DNA of 64,000 nucleotides from JBHHUI01 sp965248775 (GCA_965248775.1 OZ252150.1:4650001-4714000); one strand, 5' to 3'; numbered from the stretch's first letter, positions 27,143-37,271 are shown. The notes: generated by a model not told the origin, from the letters alone. Translations and numbers: made by a program.

Positions 27143-27759
27143 CTCTGGTCTCCACTGTGTAAAGTCGCCGAATTCAATCTACACGTTGAACCTTCCTCAT
27201 CCTAAAATGTGTTACATGTGTTCCCGAACACTTGTTATCCATCTATCCGGTCTATACACAGTCGCCGGGGCTGGGAGGCCGGGCACCAGAGATTCGGTGC
27301 AAGCTTACTATCATGAAGTCAAGTCCCTTCTGAACGGCTGCTGAAACGCGCACAACAATATCTCACAAAGAAGGTGCTTTGCGGTTTTAGGGTCAACAGA
27401 CCAAGTTATGAGCGCGATCAGTAACTCTGAGCACTGAACTTCGCTGCGCATCACGACCCAGTGCATTCGTACTGTCACGTGCAGACGGCATCGTGATGAC
27501 TGGGTATCGGACCAGTAGCAAGCATATTGCAAGGCGCTGTTATCCCTATCCTTGTATTCGAGCGTGTCGACGACAGGGGCTCAGCTTACGTTATCCAGGG
27601 TTTCAGTGCCACGCGCTGGGGGCGGTCCAAGCTTGCGGGCGAGGGTCTGGTTAGCCTCAAGGATTGAGACGGCCGGCCCCCAGCGCGTCAGGTAGCTTAT
27701 ACGCACTCGCAGGGCTGTGAACAGAATGACCGATTGCGAGTTGGTCTGCGACGCGTCGT
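27143..27759. other. Decayed stretch with two palindromic repeats
   Basis: I see no supported gene. It holds a composite palindrome at about 27449-27508 (ATCACGACCCAGTGCATTCG at the left, ATGACTGGGT at the right, with the GTCACGTGCAGACGG unit nested inside) and a large inverted repeat, ACGCGCTGGGGGC at about 27613 against GCCCCCAGCGCGT at about 27677. Confidence 0.5.
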
Positions 27760-28023
27760 TGATTTACATGATGACCTCTTTACGCGGGATGAGTGTATCG
27801 GAACGTTGGTCGCGTTGTATGGCCCACAGGATGCCGGTAGCGCGGCGGGCAGTGGCCACACGCGCAACCCCGGCGGGCTTGGATTGCTTGAGCTTGCGGT
27901 AGTACTCCTGCAAGACTGGCTGATGCACAATCAGATTCGCCAGCGAGTTCAGGAGTGCGCGGCGGAGATAGACATCGCCGCTTTTGACGACGCGCTTGCC
28001 GCGGCCTTTGCCTTCGCGATTAG

Positions 28024-28055
28024 CACCCTAGTCGGGTGCTAACCCGACTAGGGTG
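28024..28055. repeat. Interspersed palindrome with two alternative foldings
   Basis: CACCCTAGTCGGG (28024-28036) pairs with 28043-28055 around TGCTAA. Alternatively TAGCACC (28021-28027) pairs with GGTGCTA (28035-28041). It separates SGVR from the REGKGRGKR segment of the IS110 transposase and brings in a stop. Confidence 0.75.
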
Positions 28056-28521
28056 CCGGACGCCCGAATCGTTGCGGCCACTGACCAAGCCGGAACGCCG
28101 GAAGACTTGGCCGGCGTAACCATAATTGCGCGGATCGCCGAGCGCGGCCGCCAAGCTGGCCACCTGAGTGGTGCTGAAGCCTCTTAGTTGGGTCCAGATC
28201 TGATAAGGCGTTTGCGAAACGAGCGCTTGCTCACACGTTTCCAGCAGGGTGATTTCGTGCGCCACAGCTTCGAGCAAGACAAGGTCGTGTTGGAGCAGTT
28301 CGCAACGAATGGCGACCAGATCCGGATCTGGCAGAAGCACTTTCTGCGCATAGCTGATGATTTTGGTGGCTGATTTGGTTCCCCAGGCGGCATTTTTCGG
28401 CATGAAACGCGTGTACCAGTTCCTGGGGCGTCATAGCCGCCAGCCGATGTGGGTTCTGGCAAACACGGATGAGACGCTGCAATGTGCGGCAGACCCAGAA
28501 ATTGGTGGCGAATAGCGGTGT

Positions 28522-28545
28522 GCCCAGCCCCGGCTGGACGGGGTA
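28522..28545. repeat. Interspersed palindrome, CCCAGCCCCGGCTGGACGGGG type
   Basis: It is inserted in frame in the IS110 transposase (adds YPVQPGLG). It folds as CCCCG/CGGGG or CCAGC/GCTGG. Confidence 0.75.
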
Positions 28546-28950
28546 GCGGTGCCGGGCTTCTTTGCCGATGAGTACCAAGCCGGGAAAGATGCGGTCGAGA
28601 TGGCCGATGATTTGATTCTTGAGCATGGTGCGCATCTTGACTTTGCTCAAGCGAACGCGGTCCAGCTGCTGCAGCTGCAAGTAGACGCCGCGTGGCGAAT
28701 TGTAGGTGGTGCCCTCGCCACGGCGGAGCAGGTCGCCGATCGCAGCGACATCGATCGTGTCGGTCTTCTCGCGCTGCATCATCTGTTGGTTGCGGTTCTG
28801 CATCACGGCGTAGCTGTTCAACAACGTGACCGGCTGGCGACGTTGCAAGAACTGCCGGGCGAGATTCTCAAAGGAGTGGCCGGTGGGTTCCATCCCGACC
28901 AGCACCAGTTGCGCGTTGATGCGTGCAACCGCTACGTCAATGGCCTCGCA

Positions 28951-28973
28951 CCCCGTCCTGCCGCCGGGGCTGG
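28951..28973. repeat. Interspersed palindrome, variant of the CCCAGCCCCGG type
   Basis: On the minus strand it reads CCCAGCCCCGGCGGCAGGAC and ends GGGGTG. It lies near the N-terminus of the IS110 transposase. Confidence 0.6.
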
Positions 28974-29030
28974 GCAGTTGCGCAAAACCACATTGAAAGA
29001 TGTCGACATCAAACGTTGGCGTCACAATTT

Positions 29031-29577
29031 AGCCCAACGCATTATGGATCACACCTGTCCCGCACCGGACGGTGCAGGGGTGACGACTTGAAAATACTTA
29101 CTCACATCGATGGAGACGCACAGAATTTGCTCGAGTGCCGGGCGGCGGATCTGATCGGCGAACGCCTAGCCACGCTCGCCGCGCAAGTGGGTATGTTTCT
29201 TTCGGCTCATTGGAAGTACCTCCTGTTCTTGCTCCGATTAGGCAGAGTTCCCGGCGACGAGACCAGAACAGGAGAAAGAAGCTGTGCGTCTCCCGCTGTT
29301 GGTGACGGGCTCCGACCTCGCCGTATTGAGGGATGGATGTACTTTACTTGAAACGATAGAGGCGTCCACCTCCCATAAAATGCATAATACCAGGATTGAG
29401 CCAGGTATTGCGCTATTCAGATGATCAGGCTGCAGCTACAATCTACTTGTTGAAAATACACGAAATTAAGTTCTACAAGCACGCCGATGGTGCGGAGCTT
29501 TTAGGACGAGATATTGACAAAGTGAGGCAATATTCACACGCCAATTACACAGGGTTACTTTGAAGGTGTCCCGCAGG
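29031..29577. other. Stretch without a supported gene
   Basis: Nothing recognisable apart from an inverted repeat, CTCCTGTTCT (29220-29229) against AGAACAGGAG (29265-29274), which could be an old IS end or terminator. Confidence 0.4.
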
Positions 29578-31449
29578 TTAGCAATCTGAGCAGGGCCCAT
29601 ATCGTATTATCCACCACTCCCATGGTCCTTCGGGCCCGAGATAGGCCGATACATAGATGGCAAGGGTTGGGCACCCAAGACCGGCTTGGATCGTATCAAA
29701 CCATGAAAGTCGGGTTCGGATAATCGGCATAGCTGTGAATAGGATAAAGATTGCCATAGTTCTAAAAACCAGCACACTTCTCCGTATCTCATTCCCATCA
29801 ATGTACGAACGCGCGAAGCCCGTCAGGTACCCGAATGAGAGAACGACGGCCAGGATTGTGTAAAGATCATCATAGATTATTTAAATGTCAGAGAGAGCAA
29901 TATGTCGAATCGTCGAAAACATACCCAGACCCACTCCTGTCGCCAGTACGAACAACACTATGACGATCCTTCCAATCTGTTTTCTCAATACCAATAAAGT
30001 AAGTGCAGCACCAATTATCGCGAGCTCAGCCCAGCGAACTCGAAAGTAGTAATTGAAGAGGGACAAAAACAACATTGGAATGCTGGTGAAAAATCTCGAA
30101 ATATCCCCACCCGCAACAAATCTCTGAGCATGAGATGGATCCAACACAAGATAATTGGCATATGCGACGTCACCAAGAGGTTGAGAATTTGCAACTTCCA
30201 ACTGCAACCAAGACCTCGCCCAGATGAGGATTTCCCCATCCCATTTTGCAGTTACGAGCAGACCGAAGGCGATGATAACTAACGGGAATAGCAGCCGCCT
30301 CTCCCTCAATCATGACCGGCCCAAGAATTTTCTCGCCTGCAACACATCTGTGCGACGCACGATCCACACGGAGAGAATTCCACCGCCAGCAGATAAAAAT
30401 AAACCGGCGAACAATGTAGGATTGGGATTGGGATGAATTTGGCTGAAACCTCCTGAGATCTGAAAGCCAAGTAAAAATCCCGCAACACAGATTGTCGCCT
30501 GCATTATTGCTCTGCCCACGCCATCACTATTAATTGTCAGTTTCCCTAACAAGTAGCTTCGAAGCAGAGCAAGGGCTAGTAAATATGAAGTCAAGCTCAA
30601 TGCAAACAATGCAGAATAGGCAGAAGTTGCCAAAGTCTGAAGATAGTCCTTTAATATGAACAATGTAAAGGGTGCCAGCCAGACGTTTAAGATCAGCGAA
30701 TCACGCAGTAAGGATCTTAGTTCATGCTCTCCCTGAGTATCCAGCCATGTATCGAGCTTGGTCAACGATGCGAGAGGGATTATGAAGAGCAATGGTATAA
30801 GGTTCAATTTTGTGAGTAGGCCCAACCAGAGCAATGTCCCACCCGCCACTCCATAGCCAGCGAACTCACCTAATTTCCCACTGCGCAATGCCCCGAGGAC
30901 ACAGAAGAGAGAACCAATTCCAAACAACGCACTCAGCGCATCCGGCCTCATTACCCATAGAAAATTGATAGAGGAACGAGTCAGCAGCGTCAAAGCGAAT
31001 GCCAAGAAACCCACCATAGTAGAACCTGAAAGCTGTTTGGCCAACTTAAACATCATGATAGCTAGTGCGGATATAACGAGGAAATTGAACCTCCAACCAA
31101 TTACAATATATGATGACAGATCTGAGATGGGATTCAGCAACCCCGCGAGTTCCCCGAAGGTAGGTAAAGCATGGTCTCCAATATTTCGCTGAATGTGATA
31201 AAACCATCCTAACAATTGGATGTAGGTGTAACCTGGATCTACCACAACTCCAGAGCGAAGATTCTCGAGCCACCGCAACGCTCCAACAGATAAGAAGAAG
31301 TCAGGATCGATGTTACGCCAGCCACACTCCCCCAATCCGGGCGATGAATAGATATAATTGAAGGTAATCACCAATGACGCTACCATTGCTGCAATCCATC
31401 CCATGTCAGCTAGCCGTTGGCGACTCATCAGATTTGTCTGCCCCAGCAA
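29578..31449 (-). pseudogene. Polytopic membrane protein (GT-C-like) with two in-frame stop codons
   Basis: One frame runs from ATG 31449 to 29578 (about 624 codons), broken only by TGA at 30310-30312 and TAA at 29881-29883. The protein has ten or more hydrophobic segments; near the N-terminus lies NIDPDFFLSVGALRWLENLR, an acidic first-loop arrangement as in GT-C glycosyltransferases of the ArnT/PMT type, followed by DPGYTYIQLLGW. I infer a lipid-linked-sugar transferase of the glycan locus that has been silenced by point nonsense mutations without frame loss. It is richer in A+T than its neighbours. Confidence 0.7.
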
Positions 31450-31544
31450 ATGGCCAGGTCGGTTTTTCTCAGCATTATATTACCCAGGTCTGCTAAAGCT
31501 CATGAATTCCACGCCAATGGATACTGATGTCTTTGTCATATAAA

Positions 31545-31733
31545 TCAAAGTCTCTCGCGCCATTTCTTGGTTTCAAAAATATCGAAAAAATAAGTACATG
31601 CAAGATCCCAGCCCCAAGTAACCCAGAATCCACAAGCGTCGTCGTTCGGCTCGATTTCGGCGCGCAGCTTCCCGTTGCGTTCCTGGCGGCGCTCGGGGCC
31701 GCCATAATCTTCGTCAGATTTATTCTTGATCAT
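31545..31733 (-). CDS. Possible small protein, unknown
   Basis: The 62-residue frame (MIKNKSDEDYGGPERRQERN at the start) has a charged N-terminus and an aromatic C-terminus (WGWDLACTYFFDIF). It has no known family and no clear ribosome site. It lies right after the TPR fragment on the same strand, so it may be chance. Confidence 0.25.
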   Translation of the reverse strand: MIKNKSDEDYGGPERRQERNGKLRAEIEPNDDACGFWVTWGWDLACTYFFDIFETKKWRERL

Positions 31734-32321
31734 CTACCCCTCCCTACACTCACACGCCGACGCCGCGCAGTCCGGCATGCTGTAATCTTGCCGCCAAGCT
31801 ATCAGTGCTACTGGCTCTTGCTGTTGCTCCAATTCTTCCAGAAGTGCTTCCACCTCTTCTTGTGCGGTGGGCTCCAGGCCCAGTTCCAGAGCTCTTTCGT
31901 AGTCGGCGATGGCCTGGTCAAGCCTCCCACTGTTGGCGAGGAGAAGCCCGCGACTGTAGTAGGCATAGGCGTACTGCGGGTTGAGGTCGATGGCCTGATC
32001 GTAGTCGGCGACGGCCTCGTTAAGGAGCCCTTTGTCGGCGTAGGCAAACCCGTGATTATAGTAGGCAAAGGCGTACTGCAGGTCGAGGGCGATGGCCTGA
32101 TCGTAGTCGGCGATGGCCTGGTCAACGTCCCCTCTGTTGGCGTAGGCAAACCCGCGATTGTTGTAGGCAAAGGCAAGCTGCGGGTCGAGGGCGATGGCCT
32201 GGTCGTAGTCGGCGATGGCGCGGTCGTAGTCACCTAAGTTGATATGTCTTTCAATCCAGGCATGGATATTATCGTTGGGTCGGTTTCTTGTGCCTGAATT
32301 ACCTCCGTCAGTACCAGTTGG
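31734..32321 (-). pseudogene. TPR-repeat protein fragment
   Basis: Read from about 32321 leftwards, the frame encodes four consecutive 34-residue tetratricopeptide repeats (for example DYDRAIADYDQAIALDPQLA, then FAYNNRGFAYANRGDVDQAI), followed by a Glu/Gln-rich tail ending at TAG 31734-31736. There is no usable start codon: the frame opens after a TAA and runs within the end of the upstream membrane gene in another register. It looks like the 3' part of a TPR gene fused to foreign DNA. TPR arrays bind proteins; the partner is unknown. Confidence 0.7.
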
Positions 32322-32656
32322 TTATACTCTAATTCTTCTTTGACCAGATTTAGAAATTTGTTTTTGCGTTCCTGCGCTTCTTTCTCTTGAGCTTCCTGTT
32401 TTATCGTTGCTTCAGACTTTTGTTGCCTTTGGTAAAGCCACAAAGCAATTGGAATACCGGCGACAACGCCAAGCAGTGTTGCTAGACCATTAGGGGCAAA
32501 GTCTTTCCAGAAAGCACTACTGAAAAACGTATCTATAAGCACAAGAAAATCAATAACATCCATTGCTATGGAAGCAAATAAAAAAAGAAAAGCTATTGCC
32601 GTGAAGGTAAGTAAAACATAATTACCCATCGATGGCATTTTACTACTCCGAAGCAA
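32234..32656 (-). CDS. Two-pass membrane protein, probably truncated
   Basis: The 140-residue protein has membrane segments at about 12-38 (YVLLTFTAIAFLFLFASIAM) and 55-75 (GLATLLGVVAGIPIALWLYQ), then a charged coiled-coil-like stretch (QRQQKSEATIKQEAQEKEAQ) and NLVKEELEYNQLVLTEVIQA. Relatives with this layout are longer, so the end is probably lost where it meets the TPR fragment. Function unknown. Confidence 0.55.
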   Translation of the reverse strand: MLRSSKMPSMGNYVLLTFTAIAFLFLFASIAMDVIDFLVLIDTFFSSAFWKDFAPNGLATLLGVVAGIPIALWLYQRQQKSEATIKQEAQEKEAQERKNKFLNLVKEELEYNQLVLTEVIQAQETDPTIISMPGLKDIST

Positions 32657-32745
32657 TCAAATACCCCTGCCTTATTTCGTACTGCAGCGTGCTCGCTATT
32701 GTTGCTGCCGATGGCAAGTAGGGCAATGCCAAGTTCCTGCGCCCT

Positions 32746-33483
32746 TTGAAGAAACAACGTTGTGGGATTGTGGTGCGCTTACGAAAAGACCGGGTCTTGT
32801 ATCACGCAGCCCAACAACCCAAGAAAAGGAAACGGGGACACCCAAGAGTACATGGCAAGCGTTTTGCTTTCAAGGAACCAGTAACCTGGGATGCCCGCGA
32901 TGAAGTCATTTCGTTTGAACATGCCAAACTGGGCCAGGTAAAACTGGAGCGTTGGAACAACTTGCATGGCAAAAACGATGCCGATGTGCCTATGGATGTG
33001 CTCCGCGCCAGCATTCATCTGGAGAGAGAGAAACCACCCAAGCCAATCTGGCTAGCTTGGCAACCACCAGCCAGCCTCCCCAGCAACTTGGATGTCAATG
33101 CCCAGACCATCTGGCAGGCTTATGTCCATCGTTGGCCGGTCGAACCCGGCCTCCGTTTTCGCAAACAGCGTCTCGGGTGGACCACCCCCCAATTCCAACA
33201 CAAAGAAACTGGTGACCGCTGGAGTTGGTTGGTTGCCCTGGCGTTTGGGTTGCTATTCCTAGCTCGCCCGCTTGTGGCAGACCAGCCCTTGCCTTGGCAA
33301 AAACCGCAGCGCAAGCTGAGCCCACAGCGTGTTCAACAGGCGCTGCCGCTGATTTTTGCACAGTTTGGCTCTCCTGCGCGCAAGCCGAAAATGCGTGGAA
33401 AACCGCCAGGTTGGCCCACAGGCAAGCGCAGAACACCAAAACAGCGCTTCAAAGTGGTCAAAAAGCAACCTGCATTGGCGTGA
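32746..33483 (+). pseudogene. IS4/IS701-like transposase, 5'-truncated
   Basis: The 245 codons include IWQAYVHRWPVEPGLRFRKQ then RLGWTTPQFQHKETGDRWSW, the C-terminal part of a DDE transposase with the catalytic Glu of the E-containing VEPGLRFRKQ helix. The first two catalytic Asp motifs are absent, so at least the N-terminal half is missing. The C-terminus is basic (TGKRRTPKQRFKVVKKQ). Confidence 0.6.
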
Positions 33484-33567
33484 ACCGCTTCTATTCGATT
33501 GTCAATGTACCATTTTCTCAACCTGATCCTGAATCAGGCTTCTTTCATTTGTCTAAATGCGAGATAT

Positions 33568-33599
33568 ATGAAACAAGTATTCTTTGATGGCAAGGGACA
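33568..33599 (+). pseudogene. 5' shard of the two-domain oxidoreductase
   Basis: The first 30 bases of the gene at 12014 (codons MKQVFFDGKG) recur here with the same upstream GATA-ATG context, and identity ends abruptly at base 33598 where a WD40 fragment begins. Together with the 3' shard at 23151 it suggests that a second copy of that gene was present and was almost wholly deleted. Confidence 0.75.
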
Positions 33600-33895
33600 A
33601 CACTGTTATCGTGTCGGATACTTCGACTTCGCTCAGTACAGGCTTGGAATGCGGCCAACCCGCCCAGACCCTCCTGGGGCACACAGGTGTGGTCTTTAGC
33701 GTGGCCTGGGCGGGGGACAGCCGCCTGGCCTCCGCTTCAGTAGATAGAACTGCTGTCGTGTGGGAAACCCGTCCTGAGGTGTGGATCGCTCAAAATTGCA
33801 CCAGAGCTGGGCGTAACTTAACCCAGGAAGAGTGGACGCAATATATTCCCTGGAGAGGGTACGAACGCACCTGCCCACAGTGGCCGGAGGCGTAA
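33584..33895 (+). pseudogene. C-terminal fragment of a WD40-repeat protein
   Basis: The frame encodes one recognisable WD40 blade (LLGHTGVVFSVAWAGDSRLA then SASVDRTAVVWE) and the typical ending of large bacterial WD40 proteins (CTRAGRNLTQEEWTQYIPWR and CPQWPEA). The fusion to the oxidoreductase shard at its 5' side is accidental. Confidence 0.7.
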
Positions 33896-34310
33896 GGGTA
33901 TATAGCCTCAACGACCTTGTTCAGAGCCACGCTGTCAACGACACTTAGACGTGGACACGTATTGCATCATCGAGGAATCTTACTCTGGGAAGCCGCTGCC
34001 CGTCCAATTTTTCCATCAATTTCGACCCAATTTGAGGTGTGATTTGTCGATCTTCATGGGTCAGATCTCACGGTGCTCAACCTTTGCTCTACGCTTGCGT
34101 CGCCTGAGACGCGGAGCCAAAGCCACGTAGGCGAGCACCGTAAAGAGCGCGGAACGCCGCAGGCTTGCTCTTGACGGCGCGCACAGCCGAAGTGGCAGGC
34201 CGCAAAGCGCAGGTGGCTCCCCAGTCACGGCTGACGCGGGAGCGGACACAGAGATTCTGCTGCCATTGTGAGCCCTGACGACAGCAGGCAGGAAGCCGAC
34301 GCACTCATGA
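33896..34310. other. Spacer next to integrase-type transposase
   Basis: I find no supported gene. CCCAGTCACGGCTGACGCGG at about 34216 resembles the palindromic units at 44379 and 47929. This stretch should contain one terminus of the integrase-type IS, which I cannot place. Confidence 0.35.
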
Positions 34311-35681
34311 TCAGGTGGTCGCTCGTTCCACAAATTTCTCCTCGGCTTCGAGTTCATAATCCGCTTGCGCAAGGCGCCAGTCGTGCACTCGGCGCTGGAG
34401 CGGACGCAGCTGGCCATCGCTGAATTTGTCGGGATAGCGCTGTTGCAGCCACTGGAAAAGCGCTTTGGCATAAAGGTAGGGTGCTTGCTCCAGTTGCTGT
34501 TCGACTTCATGCCAAACTTCTTTAAAAGGGTCTTTGCGTGTACGCCACCAGCGCTTCACCTGGCCATAGCGCCCCCTGCGTTTCGTGCGCCGGTACATGC
34601 GCGCTGCGCGCTCGAGGCGTGGAGCCGCACCGTTGTCGTTAGACGATCGCGCGTTGCCATTGGCTGTGCTGGTGGTGACGCGCGTGTTCGGCGAGGCCGA
34701 CTCTTTGGCGGAGACGTCAGCTGATTCCGCCGGGCGCACTGATCCGTTCACATGCTGCACGGTTGAGCCATTGGGATTGGCCATATCGGGCAGCATGATT
34801 GGGTTGATGTAGGCGTGCTGCCAGAATTCGTCTTGTAGGGATTCGATTTGCTGTAGGAGGTGAAGGGGGTCCAGATGGCGATACTGTTCTTCCAGTTCTC
34901 GTTTTGATTCGTCCGAGACACCCGCAGCGGCCATGACACGCTGATAGGGCGTCCGCGCCAGGTCGTATTTGCGCATGACGCGGCTGCCGACGCGTTTTTT
35001 CTCCACCAGCTTAACAGAAGGCTGGAAAAAGTTCACATAAAGCCGGAGTTGCGTGTACAAAGCGCCCAAAACGCGGCAGGCTTCTATGCCGACGAAGCGA
35101 TCGTAACCGAAAAACTTACGCACGATGGAGCCATTCTTCTGTTCGACATGGCACTGATCGTTCTCGCGGTAAGGACGCGAACGCGTGAAGGTGATGCTTT
35201 CATCTTGGCAGTAGTGGAAGAGCAGGTAATTGAGGAACTCCCCGCCGTTGTCGGTGTCCAGCCCCAACAAGTCGAAAGGCAGTTGTGTGCGGATACGCCG
35301 GATCGCGCGGAGCACGGTGTCCTGGCTGCGATAAAGCAGCGCCGCGAACTCCGTCCATCCTGTAGAAACATCGGTCATCACCAGTGTGTTCGTGAACTGC
35401 CCGTCGGCGCGATCGCCACAGTGGGCGACCAGGTCCGCTTCAAGAAAGCCCGGTCCGTCTTCGTTCCATTCCGCAAATGTGCGTACCGGTACGTGATGCT
35501 TGAGCAAGCTACCCGGCCTGGTGGTGCTGCGGCCGTAGGGGGAGTTGGCCGCGCCGCATGTCGATCAGCAGGCGGTCCACCGTCGCTGTGCTGATAGATA
35601 ATAGGCGTTCGCGCACGTCGTCCGAGAGCGAGAGATGGTCATGATGCTCGTGGGCGTCTACCAGCTCCGGAAAAAACGGCA
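34311..35681 (-). pseudogene. Integrase-type (IS481-like) transposase, main part
   Basis: The larger frame (35507-34311) has the rve core: GFLEADLVAHCGDRADGQFT, LLGLDTDNGGEFLNYLLFHY and ENDQCHVEQKNGSIVRKFFG, with the D, D and E of the catalytic triad. Upstream to 35681, after a frameshift near a run of C at about 35545, comes VPFFPELVDAHEHHDHLSLS then DDVRERLLSISTATVDRLL. At 35681 the coding sequence is cut by the IS1182 pair at a CTAG, and its first ~95 codons are at 41119-41406. The C-terminal tail is variable and rich in Asn/Arg. Confidence 0.85.
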
Positions 35682-35685
35682 CTAG

Positions 35686-37271
35686 CAGTTTGTCGGAGAG
35701 ACAAGTACTTTTACAACATGAATAGCCCTACAGGGCAAAATGAGCAGTTGATTGCGACAAAACAAGCGTAAAACAGTGTGCATTTCATGGAGGGCAAACC
35801 ACCTTCTCTCAGCGAGTAGCAGGCGCGCCAAAGCAGCCCCGGCTAAAGCAAACCCTTTGCTTGGTAGAGGGTGTGCATGCGTTTGAGGTTGAACGCTAGG
35901 CAGACCAGACACCATTCCCCGGCTGCTGCCAGCAGGCCGCGCAGAGAAAACTGGCGGAAGCCCAGGACTTCCTTGATGATACCAATGACGGGTTCCACTG
36001 TGCATTTGCGTAAACGGTAGCTGGCTTTGCCGATTTCGGTTTGTAGTTTGTAAGCCATCTTGACTTTCGGACTGGCATCTTCCGGTGGCGGAGCAGGCAT
36101 TTGTTCAAAGAAGGTACGCCAGCTTTTGTGGTGAGGTTCGCGACCGGTAGCAATGTAAGGATCAATGCCAAGCTTCTCAAGTGCTGCGATGTTCGCTTTG
36201 CTGAAATATCCATAATCCAAAGCGGCAGCCTTTGGTTTGCCTACTTTTGGAGAGATGGCATCCAGGGTTGGCTCAGCTTCTTTTTTGTCATTCGGATGGT
36301 TCGAAAGTGAAGGCGCCACAATCAAGAGGCTCTCCTGCTCCACAGCAACTTGAACGTTGTAATGCTGGTCGAAGCCATTATTGGTGCTGTTTTTCATGAT
36401 GCGAGAGTCCGGATCAGTGAAGTTGTACTGATCTTTGTCCCGTGGTCCCGGCTGCGGTGGTTTCGGTTTGCGACCTCGGGGTTTATGCCCAGTTTTGCGA
36501 GACTTTTCTTCCCGCTCACGCTGTTTGGCTTCGTATTCAGCCCTCTCGGCTGCATATCGTTCCTGCGCACGGGCTTCTAAGACGGCTTTGGCTTCTGCCA
36601 GATTTGCCAAACGTTTCTTGCGAATGGCAATTTCGTCTTCAATGACGAGCCCTTCCGGCAACTGGAGATCACCCTGATCAGCTTGCTCACCGAGTTCGAA
36701 GAGTTTGTTCACTTCCTGGCGCAGTTGGGTCTCTAGTTTTATCAGACGCTTGTAACTGACCGCTTTGCTCTTGGATGCATCAGCATGCACCTTGCTACCA
36801 TCCAGACTGATATTACCCAACTTCAGCACCTCAGCAACTTGGGCCAGGAGCAAGATCTGCACAAATAACTCTTGGATCTCAGCCAGAAAGGTTTTGCGAA
36901 AGTTGGCAATTGTGTCGTGGTCAGGATGCAGCCCACTGGCAATATAGCGGAATGGGATACTCTCATAGGTGGCTTTCTCAATCTTACGAGAACTGAACAC
37001 CCCGTTGGCATAACCATAGAAGAGCAATCCCAACAGGATCTCTGGCGCAATAGGTTGACCACCCGTCGGTGCATATTGTGCATAGATCATACCCAAATCC
37101 AACTGGGCGATAACATCCACCACAAATCGTGCCAAATGATTGGATGGCAGGGCTTCTTCCAGACTGATTGTCTGTTTGAGCATCACTTCGTAATTGGGTT
37201 TCTTGAATTTTCTAGCCATGCCCGTAGATTATCACCGATTTCGCTATCTCAGGTTGCTCTCCGACAAACTG
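35686..37271 (-). mobile_element. IS1182-family insertion sequence, copy A (1586 bp)
   Basis: The inverted ends are CAGTTTGTCGGAGAG at the left and CTCTCCGACAAACTG at the right. It is bordered by CTAG at 35682-35685 and by CTAG at 37272-37275, the latter shared with copy B. It carries one intact transposase on the minus strand. Confidence 0.93.
35843..37219 (-). CDS. IS1182-family transposase, copy A
   Basis: The 458-residue protein begins with the family's DUF772 domain (LPSNHLARFVVDVIAQLDLG, GYANGVFSSRKIEKATYESI then PFRYIASGLHPDHDTIANFR) and continues with the DDE region (SLDGSKVHADASKSKAVSYK, DPDSRIMKNSTNNGFDQHYN, ALDYGYFSKANIAALEKLGI) and the C-terminal RKCTVEPVIGIIKEVLGFRQ carrying the Glu. 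Full length. It differs from copy B at three residues that I noticed. Confidence 0.95.
   Translation of the reverse strand: MARKFKKPNYEVMLKQTISLEEALPSNHLARFVVDVIAQLDLGMIYAQYAPTGGQPIAPEILLGLLFYGYANGVFSSRKIEKATYESIPFRYIASGLHPDHDTIANFRKTFLAEIQELFVQILLLAQVAEVLKLGNISLDGSKVHADASKSKAVSYKRLIKLETQLRQEVNKLFELGEQADQGDLQLPEGLVIEDEIAIRKKRLANLAEAKAVLEARAQERYAAERAEYEAKQREREEKSRKTGHKPRGRKPKPPQPGPRDKDQYNFTDPDSRIMKNSTNNGFDQHYNVQVAVEQESLLIVAPSLSNHPNDKKEAEPTLDAISPKVGKPKAAALDYGYFSKANIAALEKLGIDPYIATGREPHHKSWRTFFEQMPAPPPEDASPKVKMAYKLQTEIGKASYRLRKCTVEPVIGIIKEVLGFRQFSLRGLLAAAGEWCLVCLAFNLKRMHTLYQAKGLL

Larger units (their letters stand above)
27760..29030 (-). pseudogene. IS110-family transposase, broken
   Basis: Minus-strand segments in three frames give LVLVGMEPTGHSFENLARQF, TDTIDVAAIGDLLRRGEG, QLDRVRLSKVKMRTMLKNQI, FWVCRTLQRLIRVCQNPHRL, IWTQLRGFSTTQVASLAAAL then GDPRNYGYAGQVFRRSGLVS, and VKSGDVYLRRALLNSLANLI. 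They cover the DEDD N-terminal and transposase_20 C-terminal domains of IS110 transposases. Palindromic units at 28024, 28522 and 28951 fall between conserved blocks. A frameshift near 28400 and a stop created by the 28024 palindrome make it inactive. Confidence 0.85.

Noticed and set aside
29578..31449. Reassignment of TGA as a sense codon, suggested by in-frame TGA codons in several genes
   Set aside because: TAA and TAG also interrupt frames, and intact genes in the window end at TGA (for example 1031, 15313-type ends and 63878), so ordinary nonsense mutation is simpler.
32020..32230. CRISPR array suspected from regularly repeated DNA
   Set aside because: The repeats are 102 bp in period, without unique spacers, and encode tetratricopeptide units on the minus strand.
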